DNA of 64,000 nt from Pseudomonas sp. WS 5079 (GTDB lineage Bacteria > Pseudomonadota > Gammaproteobacteria > Pseudomonadales > Pseudomonadaceae), in the NCBI RefSeq assembly GCF_012985465.1, contig NZ_JAAQWN010000001.1, positions 372,001 to 436,000 of the forward strand, written 5' to 3'. A program made the translations under genes and the position numbers. The notes beneath the pieces are model-generated. The model was not told where the DNA came from and made no database searches. It saw nothing but the letters and a program-made list of their open reading frames with translations. Positions 1 through 8,518 of the stretch are shown here, piece by piece (positions within the stretch are counted from its first letter, which is position 1; each line of letters starts with the position of its first letter).

Positions 1-1883
1 TCGAGGGCCGGCACTTGCAGGTGGGCTTCGTCTCCACCCGTTACCAGGGCCAGGATGTGCGCCTGTATGCATTCAACGACGTCACCCGGCACATCGAGGA
101 CGCCCTGGCCCTGGAAGACGCCCGGCGCGCCGCCGATGCGGCCAATGAAGCCAAGACGCTGTTCCTGGCCACCATGAGCCATGAAATCCGCACGCCTTTG
201 TACGGGGTGCTCGGCACCCTGGAACTGCTCGGGTTGACGCCCCTGGACCCGCGCCAGAAAACCTACCTGCACACCATCCAGCGCTCGTCTGCCACGCTGT
301 TCCAACTGATCAGTGATGTGCTCGACGTGTCGAAAATCGAATCCGGGCAGATGGCAATCGAATCCATCGAGTTTTGCCCACTGGACATGCTCGAAGACAC
401 CCTGCACACCTACGCAGCCTTCGCCCAGCGCAAGGGCCTGCAACTGTACGGCTGCATCGATGCGCAGTTACCCGATTGCGTGGTCGGCGACCCGATGCGT
501 ATCCGCCAGATCCTCAACAATCTGGTGAGCAACGCCATCAAGTTTACCGACATAGGCCGCGTGGTGATTCGTGCCAGGGCGCTGCGCCGGGGCAACGATC
601 GCGTCGACCTGGAGTGGCAAGTGACCGACTCCGGCGTGGGCATCAGCCAGGCGCAGCAGGCCAAGCTGTTCGACTTGTTCTACCAGGCCCCGGACACCGC
701 CGGCCAAGGCGGCGCCGGGCTTGGCCTGCCGATTTGCCGCTGGCTGGCCGAGATGATGGATGGCCAGATCAAGGTGGTCAGCGAACCCGGCCTGGGCAGC
801 AGCTTCACCCTGAAGATGAGCTTGCCGACAGGCCGTGGCGAGCTGCCGGGGCTGCCGCCCATTGAACCAAGCACCACACCGGTGCAGGTGCTGGCGCCCG
901 TGCGCGAGTTGGCCGAGTCGCTGTGCGACTGGCTCAGCCGCCTGGGCATCCAGGCCTCGGTGGCAGCGCTGCCCCTGGCCCAACAAAGCGAGCGAGCGGT
1001 GCTGGTCGAGATGCTGCCCGCAGGCCCGCCGCGGCCCTGGTCCGGGCCAAGGGTGTTGTGTGTGCCGGGGGCACACAGCCCGCCGCTGCACACCGCCCAA
1101 GGCTGGGAAGTGGATATGCATGACGTGCGCGCCATTGCGGCGGTGGTTTCACTGGCGCAACGGGGTAAACAGGAGGCCGTGCTGCACGCCGAACAACAGA
1201 GTGCCGGGCAGTTGCAGCTGCGCATCCTGGTGGCTGAGGACAACCCGGTGAACCAGGCCATCATCCAGGAACAGCTGCAAGCGTTGGGCTGCACGGTAAC
1301 CCTGGCGGACAACGGCGAGCAGGCCATGCACCTATGGCAACCCCAGGCCTTCGACCTGGTGCTGACGGACGTCAATATGCCGTTGATGAATGGCTATGAA
1401 CTGGCCCGCACCCTCAGGGAGCACGATCCGCAACTGCCGATCATCGGTGTCACCGCCAATGCCATGCGCGAGGAAGGCCAGCGTTGCCTGGCGGTCGGGA
1501 TGAATGCCTGGCTGGTCAAGCCCTTGAGCCTGCAAACCCTGCGTGCGCAGTTGATCAAACTGTGCAAACCCACGGTACGCGCCGAGCCGGCGGTAATTGA
1601 CACGGTGCAGATGTCAGACAAAATGCGCCCGCTGTTTATCAGCAGTGTGCAGCACGATCTGCAGCGCATCAGCGCCGCACTCGAGCAACGTGATTGCCGG
1701 GGCCTGGCCGAAACCTTGCATTCGGTGGCCGGCGCCTTGGGGGCGGTGCAGGCACTCGACCTGGCCCAGGCGTGTATCGAACTGGAAAGCCAGTTGGCCG
1801 GCGGCCGGCTCAGTACCACGCTGGAGCTTGAGACAAAACAGGTCATGACTCGGCTGTCAGCCTTGCTCGGGGCACAGCTATGA
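1..1883 (+). CDS. Hybrid sensor histidine kinase, 5' end outside window
   Basis: The reading frame is already open at base 1, so the sensor part is missing; the TTG at 15 is an internal leucine codon. Domains in order are: end of a PAS-like region; HisKA with the phospho-accepting His of SHEIRTP (codon 180-182); HATPase with an N-box ([14 protein letters not shown]) and G boxes DSGVGIS and GAGLGLPI; a receiver domain (VAEDNPVNQ) with its Asp in LTDVNMP (codon 1368-1370); and a C-terminal Hpt domain with His in LHSVAGALG (codon 1719-1721). This is the BvgS/RcsC/RocS unorthodox phosphorelay layout, acting at the inner membrane. It lies 73 bases upstream of an RcsB-like regulator and a fimbrial operon, so it probably controls fimbriae, as RocS1 or RcsC control cup genes in P. 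aeruginosa. That link is inference from context. Confidence 0.93.
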   Translation, partial: EGRHLQVGFVSTRYQGQDVRLYAFNDVTRHIEDALALEDARRAADAANEAKTLFLATMSHEIRTPLYGVLGTLELLGLTPLDPRQKTYLHTIQRSSATLFQLISDVLDVSKIESGQMAIESIEFCPLDMLEDTLHTYAAFAQRKGLQLYGCIDAQLPDCVVGDPMRIRQILNNLVSNAIKFTDIGRVVIRARALRRGNDRVDLEWQVTDSGVGISQAQQAKLFDLFYQAPDTAGQGGAGLGLPICRWLAEMMDGQIKVVSEPGLGSSFTLKMSLPTGRGELPGLPPIEPSTTPVQVLAPVRELAESLCDWLSRLGIQASVAALPLAQQSERAVLVEMLPAGPPRPWSGPRVLCVPGAHSPPLHTAQGWEVDMHDVRAIAAVVSLAQRGKQEAVLHAEQQSAGQLQLRILVAEDNPVNQAIIQEQLQALGCTVTLADNGEQAMHLWQPQAFDLVLTDVNMPLMNGYELARTLREHDPQLPIIGVTANAMREEGQRCLAVGMNAWLVKPLSLQTLRAQLIKLCKPTVRAEPAVIDTVQMSDKMRPLFISSVQHDLQRISAALEQRDCRGLAETLHSVAGALGAVQALDLAQACIELESQLAGGRLSTTLELETKQVMTRLSALLGAQL

Positions 1884-1956
1884 GCGCATTGCACCGCCTG
1901 GCGCGCAAGCGCGTGGGACCACCTCACTTACTGAACCAGCATTACGGGCCCGCCTT

Positions 1957-2604
1957 ATGAAAACATTCACTGTGGTTATTGCAGACGATCACCCCATCGT
2001 GCTCCTGGGGGTGCGAGAACTCGTCGAGCGAGACGAGCGCTTTGAAGTCGTTGGTGAAGCGATCTGTTCGGCGGGCCTCATCGGCCTGCTTGAGCAGCAG
2101 CCTGTCGACATCGTGATTACCGATTACAACATGCCCGGCGATTCGCCCTACGGTGATGGCTTGAAACTGGTGGAGTACCTCAAGCGACACTTCCCCGAGG
2201 TGCAGATTCTGATCCTGACCATGATTTCCAACCATCTGATCCTGACCCGCCTGCAAGAGTTGGGGGTGGTGGGGGTGATCCAGAAAAGCCAGTTGCACAC
2301 CGAAATCCAGGTCGCCCTCAAGTCCATTGCGCAACAGGCGCTGTATCGCAGCCTGGAGCCGGCCAAGACCTCGGTGATCGAGTCAATGACTGCCATTGAT
2401 GCACGCTTCTCGACGCTATCGCCGAAGGAGTACGAGATATTGCGTTTATTCATTTCGGGCAAAAGTGTCAGTGATATCGCGCGCAGCCAGAATAGAAGCT
2501 CAAAGACTATCAGTGCGCAAAAAATTTCGGCCATGCGCAAACTTGAAGTCAGCAGCGATCAGGATTTATTAACTTATTGCCTGGAGCAGAATATTTTCAA
2601 CTAG
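1957..2604 (+). CDS. RcsB/RocA-like response regulator (NarL/LuxR family)
   Basis: This is a 215-residue two-domain regulator. The receiver domain has the acidic pair DD at 10-11, phospho-acceptor Asp56 in ITDYNMPG, and the RcsB-type segment YGDGLKLVEYLKRHFP. The C-terminal LuxR-type HTH spans about residues 153-196 (LSPKEYEILRLF, then SSKTISAQK). It resembles RcsB much more than ordinary NarL proteins, as do RocA1 and the RcsB that controls cupD in P. aeruginosa PA14. It is likely the partner of the upstream hybrid kinase and a DNA-binding regulator of the fimbrial operon 147 bases downstream. Base composition falls toward the 3' end, giving a more AT-rich stretch than its neighbours, as does the following promoter region. 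Confidence 0.9.
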   Translation: MKTFTVVIADDHPIVLLGVRELVERDERFEVVGEAICSAGLIGLLEQQPVDIVITDYNMPGDSPYGDGLKLVEYLKRHFPEVQILILTMISNHLILTRLQELGVVGVIQKSQLHTEIQVALKSIAQQALYRSLEPAKTSVIESMTAIDARFSTLSPKEYEILRLFISGKSVSDIARSQNRSSKTISAQKISAMRKLEVSSDQDLLTYCLEQNIFN

Positions 2605-2657
2605 TTCGCACTTTATCAAGTAGTGCCATTTTTAACTAACTCGCGCTGTAGTGCTTT

Positions 2658-2673
2658 ATAAGAATCGTCTTAT
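2658..2673. promoter_or_regulatory. Inverted repeat in the fimbrial promoter region
   Basis: ATAAGA, four bases, then TCTTAT form a perfect 6-bp inverted repeat in the AT-rich gap between the regulator and the pilin gene. An overlapping AGAAT/ATTCT pair extends it. Two direct copies of GTAGTGC lie just upstream at 2620-2626 and 2648-2654. Dyads of this kind suit a dimeric LuxR-type regulator such as the one encoded immediately upstream. No experimental motif is known to me for this regulator, so the operator role is inferred from position and symmetry only. Confidence 0.35.
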
Positions 2674-2751
2674 TCTCTCTAAGGCACAAATTCACTATTG
2701 TTCGTTGGCAGTTTCAACCCGTCTCTACAACCAACACTAACGGACATCATC

Positions 2752-3354
2752 ATGAAGAAGTTTTCCCTGGCCCTTATCGCTGTGTCAGTTATTGCCGCCA
2801 GCGGCAGTGCGTTTGCCGAAACTACCCCGGGTACGGGTACCCCGGGCGGCGGCGGCAAAATCACCTTCACCGGTTTGATCAACAACGACGCTTGCTCGGT
2901 TGACGGTGCCAACGCTGATCGCGTGATCTCCGTCGACATGGGCACCGTCTCCATCAAAGACATGGGCACCGCTGAAAACCCGGCCTCGGGCCGTGTGACC
3001 GCCAAGGACTTCAACCTCAGCGTTAACTGCAACCTGGGCACTAAAGTGGCGATGATCTTTGACGCCAAAAGTGGTGGTTCAGGCCTGGTGACTGGTAAAA
3101 AAGTCCTCGCCCTGACCCCTGGTAACGGCAGCGCAAGCAACGTCGGTATCGCACTACTCGACAGCACCGGCGCGCTGATCGACCTCAGCTCCCCGGCCAC
3201 CGCTCGTATCGAAAGCGCCATGCACGGCCAAGGTGCCGTAGGCGGCGACGCAACCTTGAGCTTTGCCGCAGCCTATGTGACCACCGGTGCAGCCGGTGCC
3301 TCTACCGCGGGTCGTGGTGACGCCACCCTGCCGTTCATCCTGCAATACGAATAA
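2752..3354 (+). CDS. Major fimbrial subunit (type 1/FimA-like pilin)
   Basis: This is a 200-residue secreted pilin. The start at 2752 opens directly onto a signal peptide (MKKFSLALIAVSVIAASGSAFA, cut before ETTPG), so the upstream in-frame ATG at 2698 is rejected. The mature protein has the usual two cysteines of chaperone-usher pilins (NNDACSVDG and SVNCNLG), a glycine-rich N-terminal extension that would act as donor strand, and the C-terminal beta-zipper motif ending LPFILQYE. Assembly would use the chaperone and usher that follow. A GC-rich hairpin separates this gene from the chaperone, as expected for a subunit needed in excess. It is the only subunit gene in the cluster; no adhesin or minor subunit gene is present. 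Confidence 0.93.
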   Translation: MKKFSLALIAVSVIAASGSAFAETTPGTGTPGGGGKITFTGLINNDACSVDGANADRVISVDMGTVSIKDMGTAENPASGRVTAKDFNLSVNCNLGTKVAMIFDAKSGGSGLVTGKKVLALTPGNGSASNVGIALLDSTGALIDLSSPATARIESAMHGQGAVGGDATLSFAAAYVTTGAAGASTAGRGDATLPFILQYE

Positions 3355-3377
3355 ACGACACGCATCGCCTGTCACGC

Positions 3378-3397
3378 GCGAGGCCTTCGGGCCTCGC
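3378..3397 (+). terminator. Hairpin with UUCG loop between pilin and chaperone genes
   Basis: GCGAGGCC, the loop TTCG, and GGCCTCGC form a perfect 8-bp stem 23 bases after the pilin stop. The following CATTTATT has only a weak T tract. It probably acts as a partial terminator or a 3' stabiliser that keeps pilin mRNA above chaperone and usher mRNA. Confidence 0.6.
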
Positions 3398-3427
3398 CAT
3401 TTATTCGACCACCAAACGGTAGACATC

Positions 3428-4174
3428 ATGTTGCCTCGTTCCATTGCAGCATGCCTCGGGCTGCTGACCCTGCTTATGGCGACCCAGGCTGCCGCGAGCA
3501 TTTCACTGAGTGCCACCCGTATCGTCTTCGATGGCGATCACAAGGAGGCCAATATCACCGTGCGCAACGGTAACCAGGACGTATTGATTCAATCCTGGGT
3601 CGACACCAACGATGCGCAAGCCAGTGCTGCACCCTTCGCGGTAACCCCGCCACTGGCACGCATATTTGCCAAGGAGCAGCAGTTGCTGCGAATCCTCTAC
3701 CAGGGTGCCGGGATGCCAACGGATCGTGAGTCCGTGGTCTGGCTCAATGTGCAAGAGATTCCCCAGGCCGCCGCCTCCGACAACACGTTGCAGTTGGCGG
3801 TACGCCAGCGCATCAAGGTATTTTTCCGCCCAGCGGGGTTGCCAGGTAGCGCGCTGTCGGCGCCCGCGCAACTGCAGTGGCAATTGCAAAAGCGCAGCGC
3901 TGACTCGCTGCTGACGGTCAAGAACCCGACGCTGTATCACGTGTCCATGGCCGACATACAACTGCAGGCCGGTAAACAAACAGAACTGGCTGCCGACTCG
4001 ACAATGATTGCGCCGGGTGCCGAAAAACAGTTCAGCGTTAAACAACTCAATAGTCACGATGCTGTGCAGTTGTCTTTTTCCAGTATTAACGACTATGGCG
4101 CACAAGATAAATACACCGCACAACTTTCCACGCGTCTGACAGCCAAGGCCATTGAGGCGCGCACCAAGCAATAA
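3428..4174 (+). CDS. Periplasmic fimbrial chaperone (PapD/FimC family)
   Basis: This is a 248-residue periplasmic protein. The start at 3428 gives a clear signal peptide (MLPRSIAACLGLLTLLMATQ, cut near AAA-SIS); the longer reading frame from 3287 overlaps the pilin gene and the hairpin and is rejected. The N-terminal Ig-like domain begins ISLSATRIVFDGDHKEANITVRN and contains the PapD-type arginine (TRIVF) and the conserved QSWVDT and PPLARI segments; the lysine-containing RQRIKVFFRP closes domain 1. The C-terminal domain has NPTLYHVSMADIQL and the conserved NDYGA region. It folds pilin subunits by donor-strand complementation and delivers them to the usher encoded 79 bases downstream. Confidence 0.93.
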   Translation: MLPRSIAACLGLLTLLMATQAAASISLSATRIVFDGDHKEANITVRNGNQDVLIQSWVDTNDAQASAAPFAVTPPLARIFAKEQQLLRILYQGAGMPTDRESVVWLNVQEIPQAAASDNTLQLAVRQRIKVFFRPAGLPGSALSAPAQLQWQLQKRSADSLLTVKNPTLYHVSMADIQLQAGKQTELAADSTMIAPGAEKQFSVKQLNSHDAVQLSFSSINDYGAQDKYTAQLSTRLTAKAIEARTKQ

Positions 4175-4253
4175 GCATTTCCCTTAAACCCTTCAGGTTC
4201 GATTCGAGTGCGTACTCGCGTGCCTCGCCTGTCCGATAAGCAGGGATGATTGC

Positions 4254-6788
4254 ATGTTTTTTCTTTTAGGCAGCAGGCCCAATCATTACATATCAAGCGA
4301 GCGCACTTTACGCGCGTCGACAACTTGCACGCTGTCACTGGCCATTCTTGCCGGTTCGCCCGCTTGGGCCGTTGCCGATGAACCGTCCCTGGAAGTGTTC
4401 AACACCACTTTTTTGCAAGGTGCACAATCGTCGGTCGACCTGCAGCAACTGCTCTCGGCCAACAGCGTGCTGCCTGGCAACTACCGGGTCGACCTGTACA
4501 GCAATGAGGTGTTGGTGGGCCGGCGTGACATCGACTTCAAACGCAACCCGCAGACCGGCCGGGTCGATCCCTGCCTGACCCTGGATCTGCTCAAGCAACT
4601 GGGCATCGACATGCCCCTCTTGCAGGCCCAGGGCAAGCTCGACCCCAACCAGCCCCAGGACTGCTACGACCTGCCGACGCTGATCGACCAGGCGACCTTG
4701 CGCTATGACGCCAGTCGCCTGCGCCTGGCGGCGAGCATTCCGCAGGTCGCGATGCAACGGGGCATGCGCGGTTATGTCGACCCAGAGCTTTGGGACGACG
4801 GCGTGCCGGCGGCGTTTATCAACTATCAACTCAACAGCAGCCGCACAGGCGGCGACTATGAAACGCGCATCAACAACAACCTGGGGCTGCGCAATGGCAT
4901 CAACGTGGGGGGCTGGCGGCTGCGTAACGAGTCGAACCTGAGCAGCGGTACCGGGCGCCCGAGCAATTTCACCAACAACCGCAGCTATGTGCAGCATGAC
5001 GTGACTGTGCTCAAGGGGCAGTTCAGTGCCGGCGAGATTTTTTCCGATACCGACCTGTTCGACAGCGTGCGCTACCGTGGCCTGAAACTGGCGTCCGACG
5101 AAGGCATGCGCGCCGACAGCGAGCGCGGTTATGCGCCGGTGATCCGTGGTGTAGCGCAAACCAACGCCACCGTAGAAATCCGCCAGAACGACTACATCCT
5201 GTACACCGCCAACGTCGCGCCCGGCCCCTTCGAGATCAACGACATCTACCCCAGCGGCTCGAACGGCGACCTGGAAATCACCATCATCGAGGCCGACGGC
5301 CGTCGTCACGTGAGCACCCAGGCGTTCTCCAGCCTGCCGATCATGGTGCGTGAAGGCCAGGTCAAATACAGCGTGTCGGCCGGTAAATTCAGCAGCAATG
5401 CTGACGGCTTGGCGAGCCCGCAATTTGTCAGCAGCACCCTCGCCTACGGCCTCACCAGCAACCTGAGCGCGATTGTCGGCCTGCAAGCCAGTGAAGACTA
5501 CAAGGCGTTCTCCCTGGGAGTGGGCCGCAACACATCGCTGGGCGCCGTGTCCATGGACGTCACTCACTCGTCGAGCGCCGCCCAAGGGCAAACGACCCAG
5601 GGCAACAGTGTGCGTGCGTTGTATGCCAAGACCTTTGCCGGCACCGACACCAACTTCACCCTCGCCGCGTATCGTTACTCGACCGAGGGTTACCGCACCC
5701 TGACCGACCACGTCGAGGACACCAGCGAAGAGGCCGTCAAGCGCACCGGCAACTCGAAAACCCGTACCGACCTGACCATCAACCAGAGTCTGGGGCGCAA
5801 CCGTGAGTTCGGCAGCCTCTACGTGAACGCCACTGACCAACGCTATTGGAACCGTGGCGGCTCCCAGAGCTTTTCAGCTGGCTACAACAACAACTGGGGC
5901 GACCTGAGCTACAACCTGGGCGTGACCCGCACCAAACAGATCGCCAGTTGGGGCGCACCCGACTCCGACACGCAGTTCAACCTGTCTGTTTCGTTCCCCT
6001 TGGGCAGCCAGCCCCGGGCGCCGCGCGCGTTCGTCACCAGCAGCACCCAGCGAGGCGATACCAGCACCCAGGCCGGTATCAACGGTTATGTGGCCGATAC
6101 CAGCGATGTGTTCTATTCGGTGCAGGCCGGCCATAGCAGTACGGGCGGCCAATCGGGATCAGCCAACATCAACAGCCGCACCTCCATGGCCGATATCAGC
6201 CTGGGGTACAGCCAGGGGCGCGGTTACGACTCGCAAAACCTTAACGTTGCCGGTTCAGTGGTGGCCCACGCCGGTGGTATCAACCTTGGGCAGACTGTCA
6301 GCGAAACCTTCGCCCTGGCCCAGGTGCCGGGCATCAGCGGGGCAAAGATCAGCAGCTACAGCGGGGTTGAAACCGGGCGCAACGGCTATGCAGTTATCCC
6401 CTCGACACAACCTTATCGAGTGAACTGGATCAGCCTCGACACCCGCGACCTGGGCGGCGACATCGAAATCACCCAAGCCACGCAGCAACTGGTGCCACGC
6501 CGTGGGGCCGTAGTATTGGCCCGCTACAGCGGCAAAAGCGGGCGGCGCGTGCTGTTTGAACTGTTTGATGCACAGCACCAGCGCATGACGTTTGGCGCCT
6601 CCCTGGAAGACGCCAGCGGCAAGCAATTGGCCATCGCCGACCCCAGCGGCAATGCCTTGGTGCTGGTTGAAGAAGACCAGGGCAGCCTGACGATCAAGTG
6701 GGGTGACCAGCAATGTACGGCGCCGTACGCCCTGCCCGCGCAAAACAGGGCGTTGAACTACGAGCGCCAGGCATTGACATGCCAATAA
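4254..6788 (+). CDS. Outer-membrane fimbrial usher (FimD/PapC family)
   Basis: This is an 844-residue usher, the normal family length. Residues 1 to about 42 form a long signal sequence ending in SPAWAVADE. The N-terminal periplasmic chaperone-binding domain starts at EVFNTTFLQG; the family signature NYRVDLYSNEVLVGRRDIDF follows near residue 75. The central beta-barrel and plug carry the typical RGVAQTNATVEIRQNDY and PGPFEINDIYP segments. The protein ends with a C-terminal domain containing the cysteine pair CTAPY...LTC. It forms the secretion pore for the pilin of this operon. No adhesin gene follows; the next gene is on the other strand. Confidence 0.95.
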   Translation: MFFLLGSRPNHYISSERTLRASTTCTLSLAILAGSPAWAVADEPSLEVFNTTFLQGAQSSVDLQQLLSANSVLPGNYRVDLYSNEVLVGRRDIDFKRNPQTGRVDPCLTLDLLKQLGIDMPLLQAQGKLDPNQPQDCYDLPTLIDQATLRYDASRLRLAASIPQVAMQRGMRGYVDPELWDDGVPAAFINYQLNSSRTGGDYETRINNNLGLRNGINVGGWRLRNESNLSSGTGRPSNFTNNRSYVQHDVTVLKGQFSAGEIFSDTDLFDSVRYRGLKLASDEGMRADSERGYAPVIRGVAQTNATVEIRQNDYILYTANVAPGPFEINDIYPSGSNGDLEITIIEADGRRHVSTQAFSSLPIMVREGQVKYSVSAGKFSSNADGLASPQFVSSTLAYGLTSNLSAIVGLQASEDYKAFSLGVGRNTSLGAVSMDVTHSSSAAQGQTTQGNSVRALYAKTFAGTDTNFTLAAYRYSTEGYRTLTDHVEDTSEEAVKRTGNSKTRTDLTINQSLGRNREFGSLYVNATDQRYWNRGGSQSFSAGYNNNWGDLSYNLGVTRTKQIASWGAPDSDTQFNLSVSFPLGSQPRAPRAFVTSSTQRGDTSTQAGINGYVADTSDVFYSVQAGHSSTGGQSGSANINSRTSMADISLGYSQGRGYDSQNLNVAGSVVAHAGGINLGQTVSETFALAQVPGISGAKISSYSGVETGRNGYAVIPSTQPYRVNWISLDTRDLGGDIEITQATQQLVPRRGAVVLARYSGKSGRRVLFELFDAQHQRMTFGASLEDASGKQLAIADPSGNALVLVEEDQGSLTIKWGDQQCTAPYALPAQNRALNYERQALTCQ

Positions 6789-6878
6789 GCCGTAGCCCTT
6801 GTCGAGGGCGACACCGCTCAAATCTGCGATAGCGGCTCGACAGCGCCTGCACTTGATCTGCGGGGTTGTGCCTATCCC

Positions 6879-7472
6879 CTACTCTGGTTTGGATGGGCGA
6901 TATTCCATGATGGTCTCATGGTGTATTTTGCCGCCTTCGTAGGTGATGGTTCGCTTCACATACATCGGCGAAGGCTCCAGGGGCTCAGGCAGTGTCTTGT
7001 CTCTCCTGAACAGGCCTTCAGACAAGATATTGACCCCCAGCGCACCCCCGAGAAAGCCCACAAACACGCCGATCATATCGACAATTTTAGCCATGATGGT
7101 GTATAGCGTTTCGCCATCATCCTCTTGCCTCTGCTGGTCTTTTTTTTGCGCGCATTCCTGGTTCTGAGCCTTGAGCGCAGCGCATTTTTTTTCGTCGGTA
7201 TCGGCTTGCAGGCGCTGGTTCATTTGCGCTGTTTCTTGGGACTCAGCTTGCCGCTGCTCTTTGAAATCCATGTATTTGAACCACGAAACACCAGGCGGGA
7301 CCATAGAAACAACCACCAGAATCAACCCCAGGTAGATATTCTGTTTCGCCGCCGTGATGCCCTTAAAGACCTTGCCGGAACGTACCCGCCACCCGATCAA
7401 AAAGGCGATCGCACCCCAGCCGCTCAGTGCAAGCAGGGTCGCCCACCAGAAATCATTAATGCTTGTAGTCAT
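6879..7472 (-). CDS. Small membrane protein of unknown function
   Basis: I do not recognise this 197-residue protein. The start at 7472 is chosen because AGGAAG sits six bases upstream; a longer frame from 7499 would overlap the recombinase. Hydrophobic segments are near residues 9-28 (WATLLALSGWGAIAFLIGW), 43-62 and 130-150 (IVDMIGVFVGFLGGALGVNI). Between the last two is a charged, glutamine- and lysine-rich stretch of about 60 residues likely to form a coiled coil, with two cysteines (KKCAALK, QECAQKK). The C-terminal tail is cytoplasmic-like (RTITYEGGKIHHETIMEY). It lies 23 bases downstream of the tyrosine recombinase on the same strand and is probably co-transcribed with it. Confidence 0.7.
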   Translation of the reverse strand: MTTSINDFWWATLLALSGWGAIAFLIGWRVRSGKVFKGITAAKQNIYLGLILVVVSMVPPGVSWFKYMDFKEQRQAESQETAQMNQRLQADTDEKKCAALKAQNQECAQKKDQQRQEDDGETLYTIMAKIVDMIGVFVGFLGGALGVNILSEGLFRRDKTLPEPLEPSPMYVKRTITYEGGKIHHETIMEYRPSKPE

Positions 7473-7495
7473 GCTTACTTCCTGAGTCTGAAAAA

Positions 7496-8410
7496 TCAAA
7501 GATCAAATCGATCAATCGCCCGCCGCCGCTCGTTGTCATCGCGCACGTCGTAGCTGGCGGTGGTCTGGATATTGGTGTGGTGCGCCAGTTTCTGCGCAAT
7601 CGACAAGTCATGCTCCTCGATCACCCGGGTAATGAATGATCGCCGGAAATCATGGGGCATGATCTTCACGCCCACCTGCTCGCCGCGTTGGCGGGCGATG
7701 TAGTAAATCGCATGTTTGGTAATGCGTTCGCGGGTGATGTGGCTGCCACGGCGGATGCGGTTGAACAGGAAGCTATCGTCCTGTTCCCCGTCCTTTAGAT
7801 GCTCGCGGCGAAATTCCAGCCAGGCCTGCAACTTGGCAAACGCCCAGGCTGGCGCGTACTTGACCAGTTCCTTGTTGCCCTTGCCGATCACCCGCAGGCT
7901 GCGCTCTGCAAAGTTCACCTGGGCCAGGTCGAGGTTGACCGACTCTGACTTGCGCATCCCCGAGCCATAGAGGATTGCGATCACTGCCGCATCCCGCAGG
8001 CCCTGGGGCCTTGGATCGGCAGCGCAGACGTCCATCAGTTCGCGGATCAAGGTGCGGCGCAGGTTGCGTCCCTGGCTCAGGCGCGTGCCGGCGGTGGCTT
8101 TGACCGAGCGCATCTTCAGCAGGTGTTCCTGGCTGATCAGGCTGATGCGCCAGGCTTCGTTCATCACCCCGCGCACGGCGTTGACATACAGCGATGAGGT
8201 GTTGGGCGCGTACCCGTCTTCACGTAACACGGCGACCAGGGCCATCACGTGTTCGGGTTGCAACAGATGCCAGTCGATATCTTCCAGGTTGATCTCTTCG
8301 AAACCCAGGCGGTCGGCGGCGTCTTGCAGCACGTAGCGCATGGTCAATTGGCTGGAGGGCGCCAGGCGCGCGAGATAAAGGGTCAGGGGGTTGCGGGAAA
8401 TCTCAGTCAA
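7496..8410 (-). CDS. Tyrosine-type site-specific recombinase/integrase
   Basis: This is a 304-residue lambda-integrase/XerC-D superfamily enzyme. The N-terminal SAM-like core-binding domain covers about residues 5-105. The catalytic domain carries the full set: Arg153 (GSGMRKSE), Lys180 (GKGNKELVKY), His253 and Arg256 (HDFRRSF), His278 (AHHTN) and the nucleophile Tyr287 (TTASYDVR). It would cut and rejoin DNA through a 3'-phosphotyrosine. Length and domain content are Xer/FimB-like rather than phage-integrase-like: there is no arm-binding domain. An almost symmetric 40-bp repeat lies 20 bases upstream of its start. It is downstream of, and convergent with, the fimbrial operon. The DNA substrate is unknown. 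Confidence 0.92.
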   Translation of the reverse strand: MTEISRNPLTLYLARLAPSSQLTMRYVLQDAADRLGFEEINLEDIDWHLLQPEHVMALVAVLREDGYAPNTSSLYVNAVRGVMNEAWRISLISQEHLLKMRSVKATAGTRLSQGRNLRRTLIRELMDVCAADPRPQGLRDAAVIAILYGSGMRKSESVNLDLAQVNFAERSLRVIGKGNKELVKYAPAWAFAKLQAWLEFRREHLKDGEQDDSFLFNRIRRGSHITRERITKHAIYYIARQRGEQVGVKIMPHDFRRSFITRVIEEHDLSIAQKLAHHTNIQTTASYDVRDDNERRRAIDRFDL

Positions 8411-8429
8411 AATAGATCAGCCTTGAGAT

Positions 8430-8469
8430 TAAATATCGAGACTAAGCCTATGTTTAATCTCGGTATTTA
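8430..8469. repeat. 16-8-16 inverted repeat, possible recombinase core site or operator
   Basis: The left arm TAAATATCGAGACTAA (8430-8445) and right arm TTAATCTCGGTATTTA (8454-8469) are inverted copies matching at 14 of 16 positions around the 8-base spacer GCCTATGT. A third copy of the TTAATCTC half occurs inverted at 8425-8432. The arrangement resembles loxP (13-8-13) and other tyrosine recombinase core sites, and it lies next to an intact tyrosine recombinase gene. It could instead be an autoregulatory operator, since it covers the likely promoter. Confidence 0.6.
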
Positions 8470-8480
8470 TTGGTTTGGCG

Positions 8481-8508
8481 AGCGCCGAGTCTAACGCAGG
8501 TCGGCGCT
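8481..8508 (-). terminator. Hairpin between the secreted-protein gene and the recombinase
   Basis: AGCGCCGA and TCGGCGCT form an 8-bp stem with a 12-base loop. An outer TTTGG/CCAAA pair extends it. It lies just beyond the stop of the minus-strand gene at 8519, where a terminator is expected, but there is no strong T tract. Confidence 0.45.
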
Positions 8509-8518
8509 GCATACCAAA

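Noticed and set aside
2605..2751. Invertible fimS-like switch at the pilin promoter, suggested by the nearby tyrosine recombinase
   Set aside because: The repeats here are short and different from the 16-base arms at 8430-8469; no pair of inverted repeats flanks the promoter.
4335..5840. Long minus-strand reading frame (501 codons) opposite the usher gene
   Set aside because: It is antisense to a clear usher; composition is that of a high-GC shadow frame, with no family features or ribosome site.
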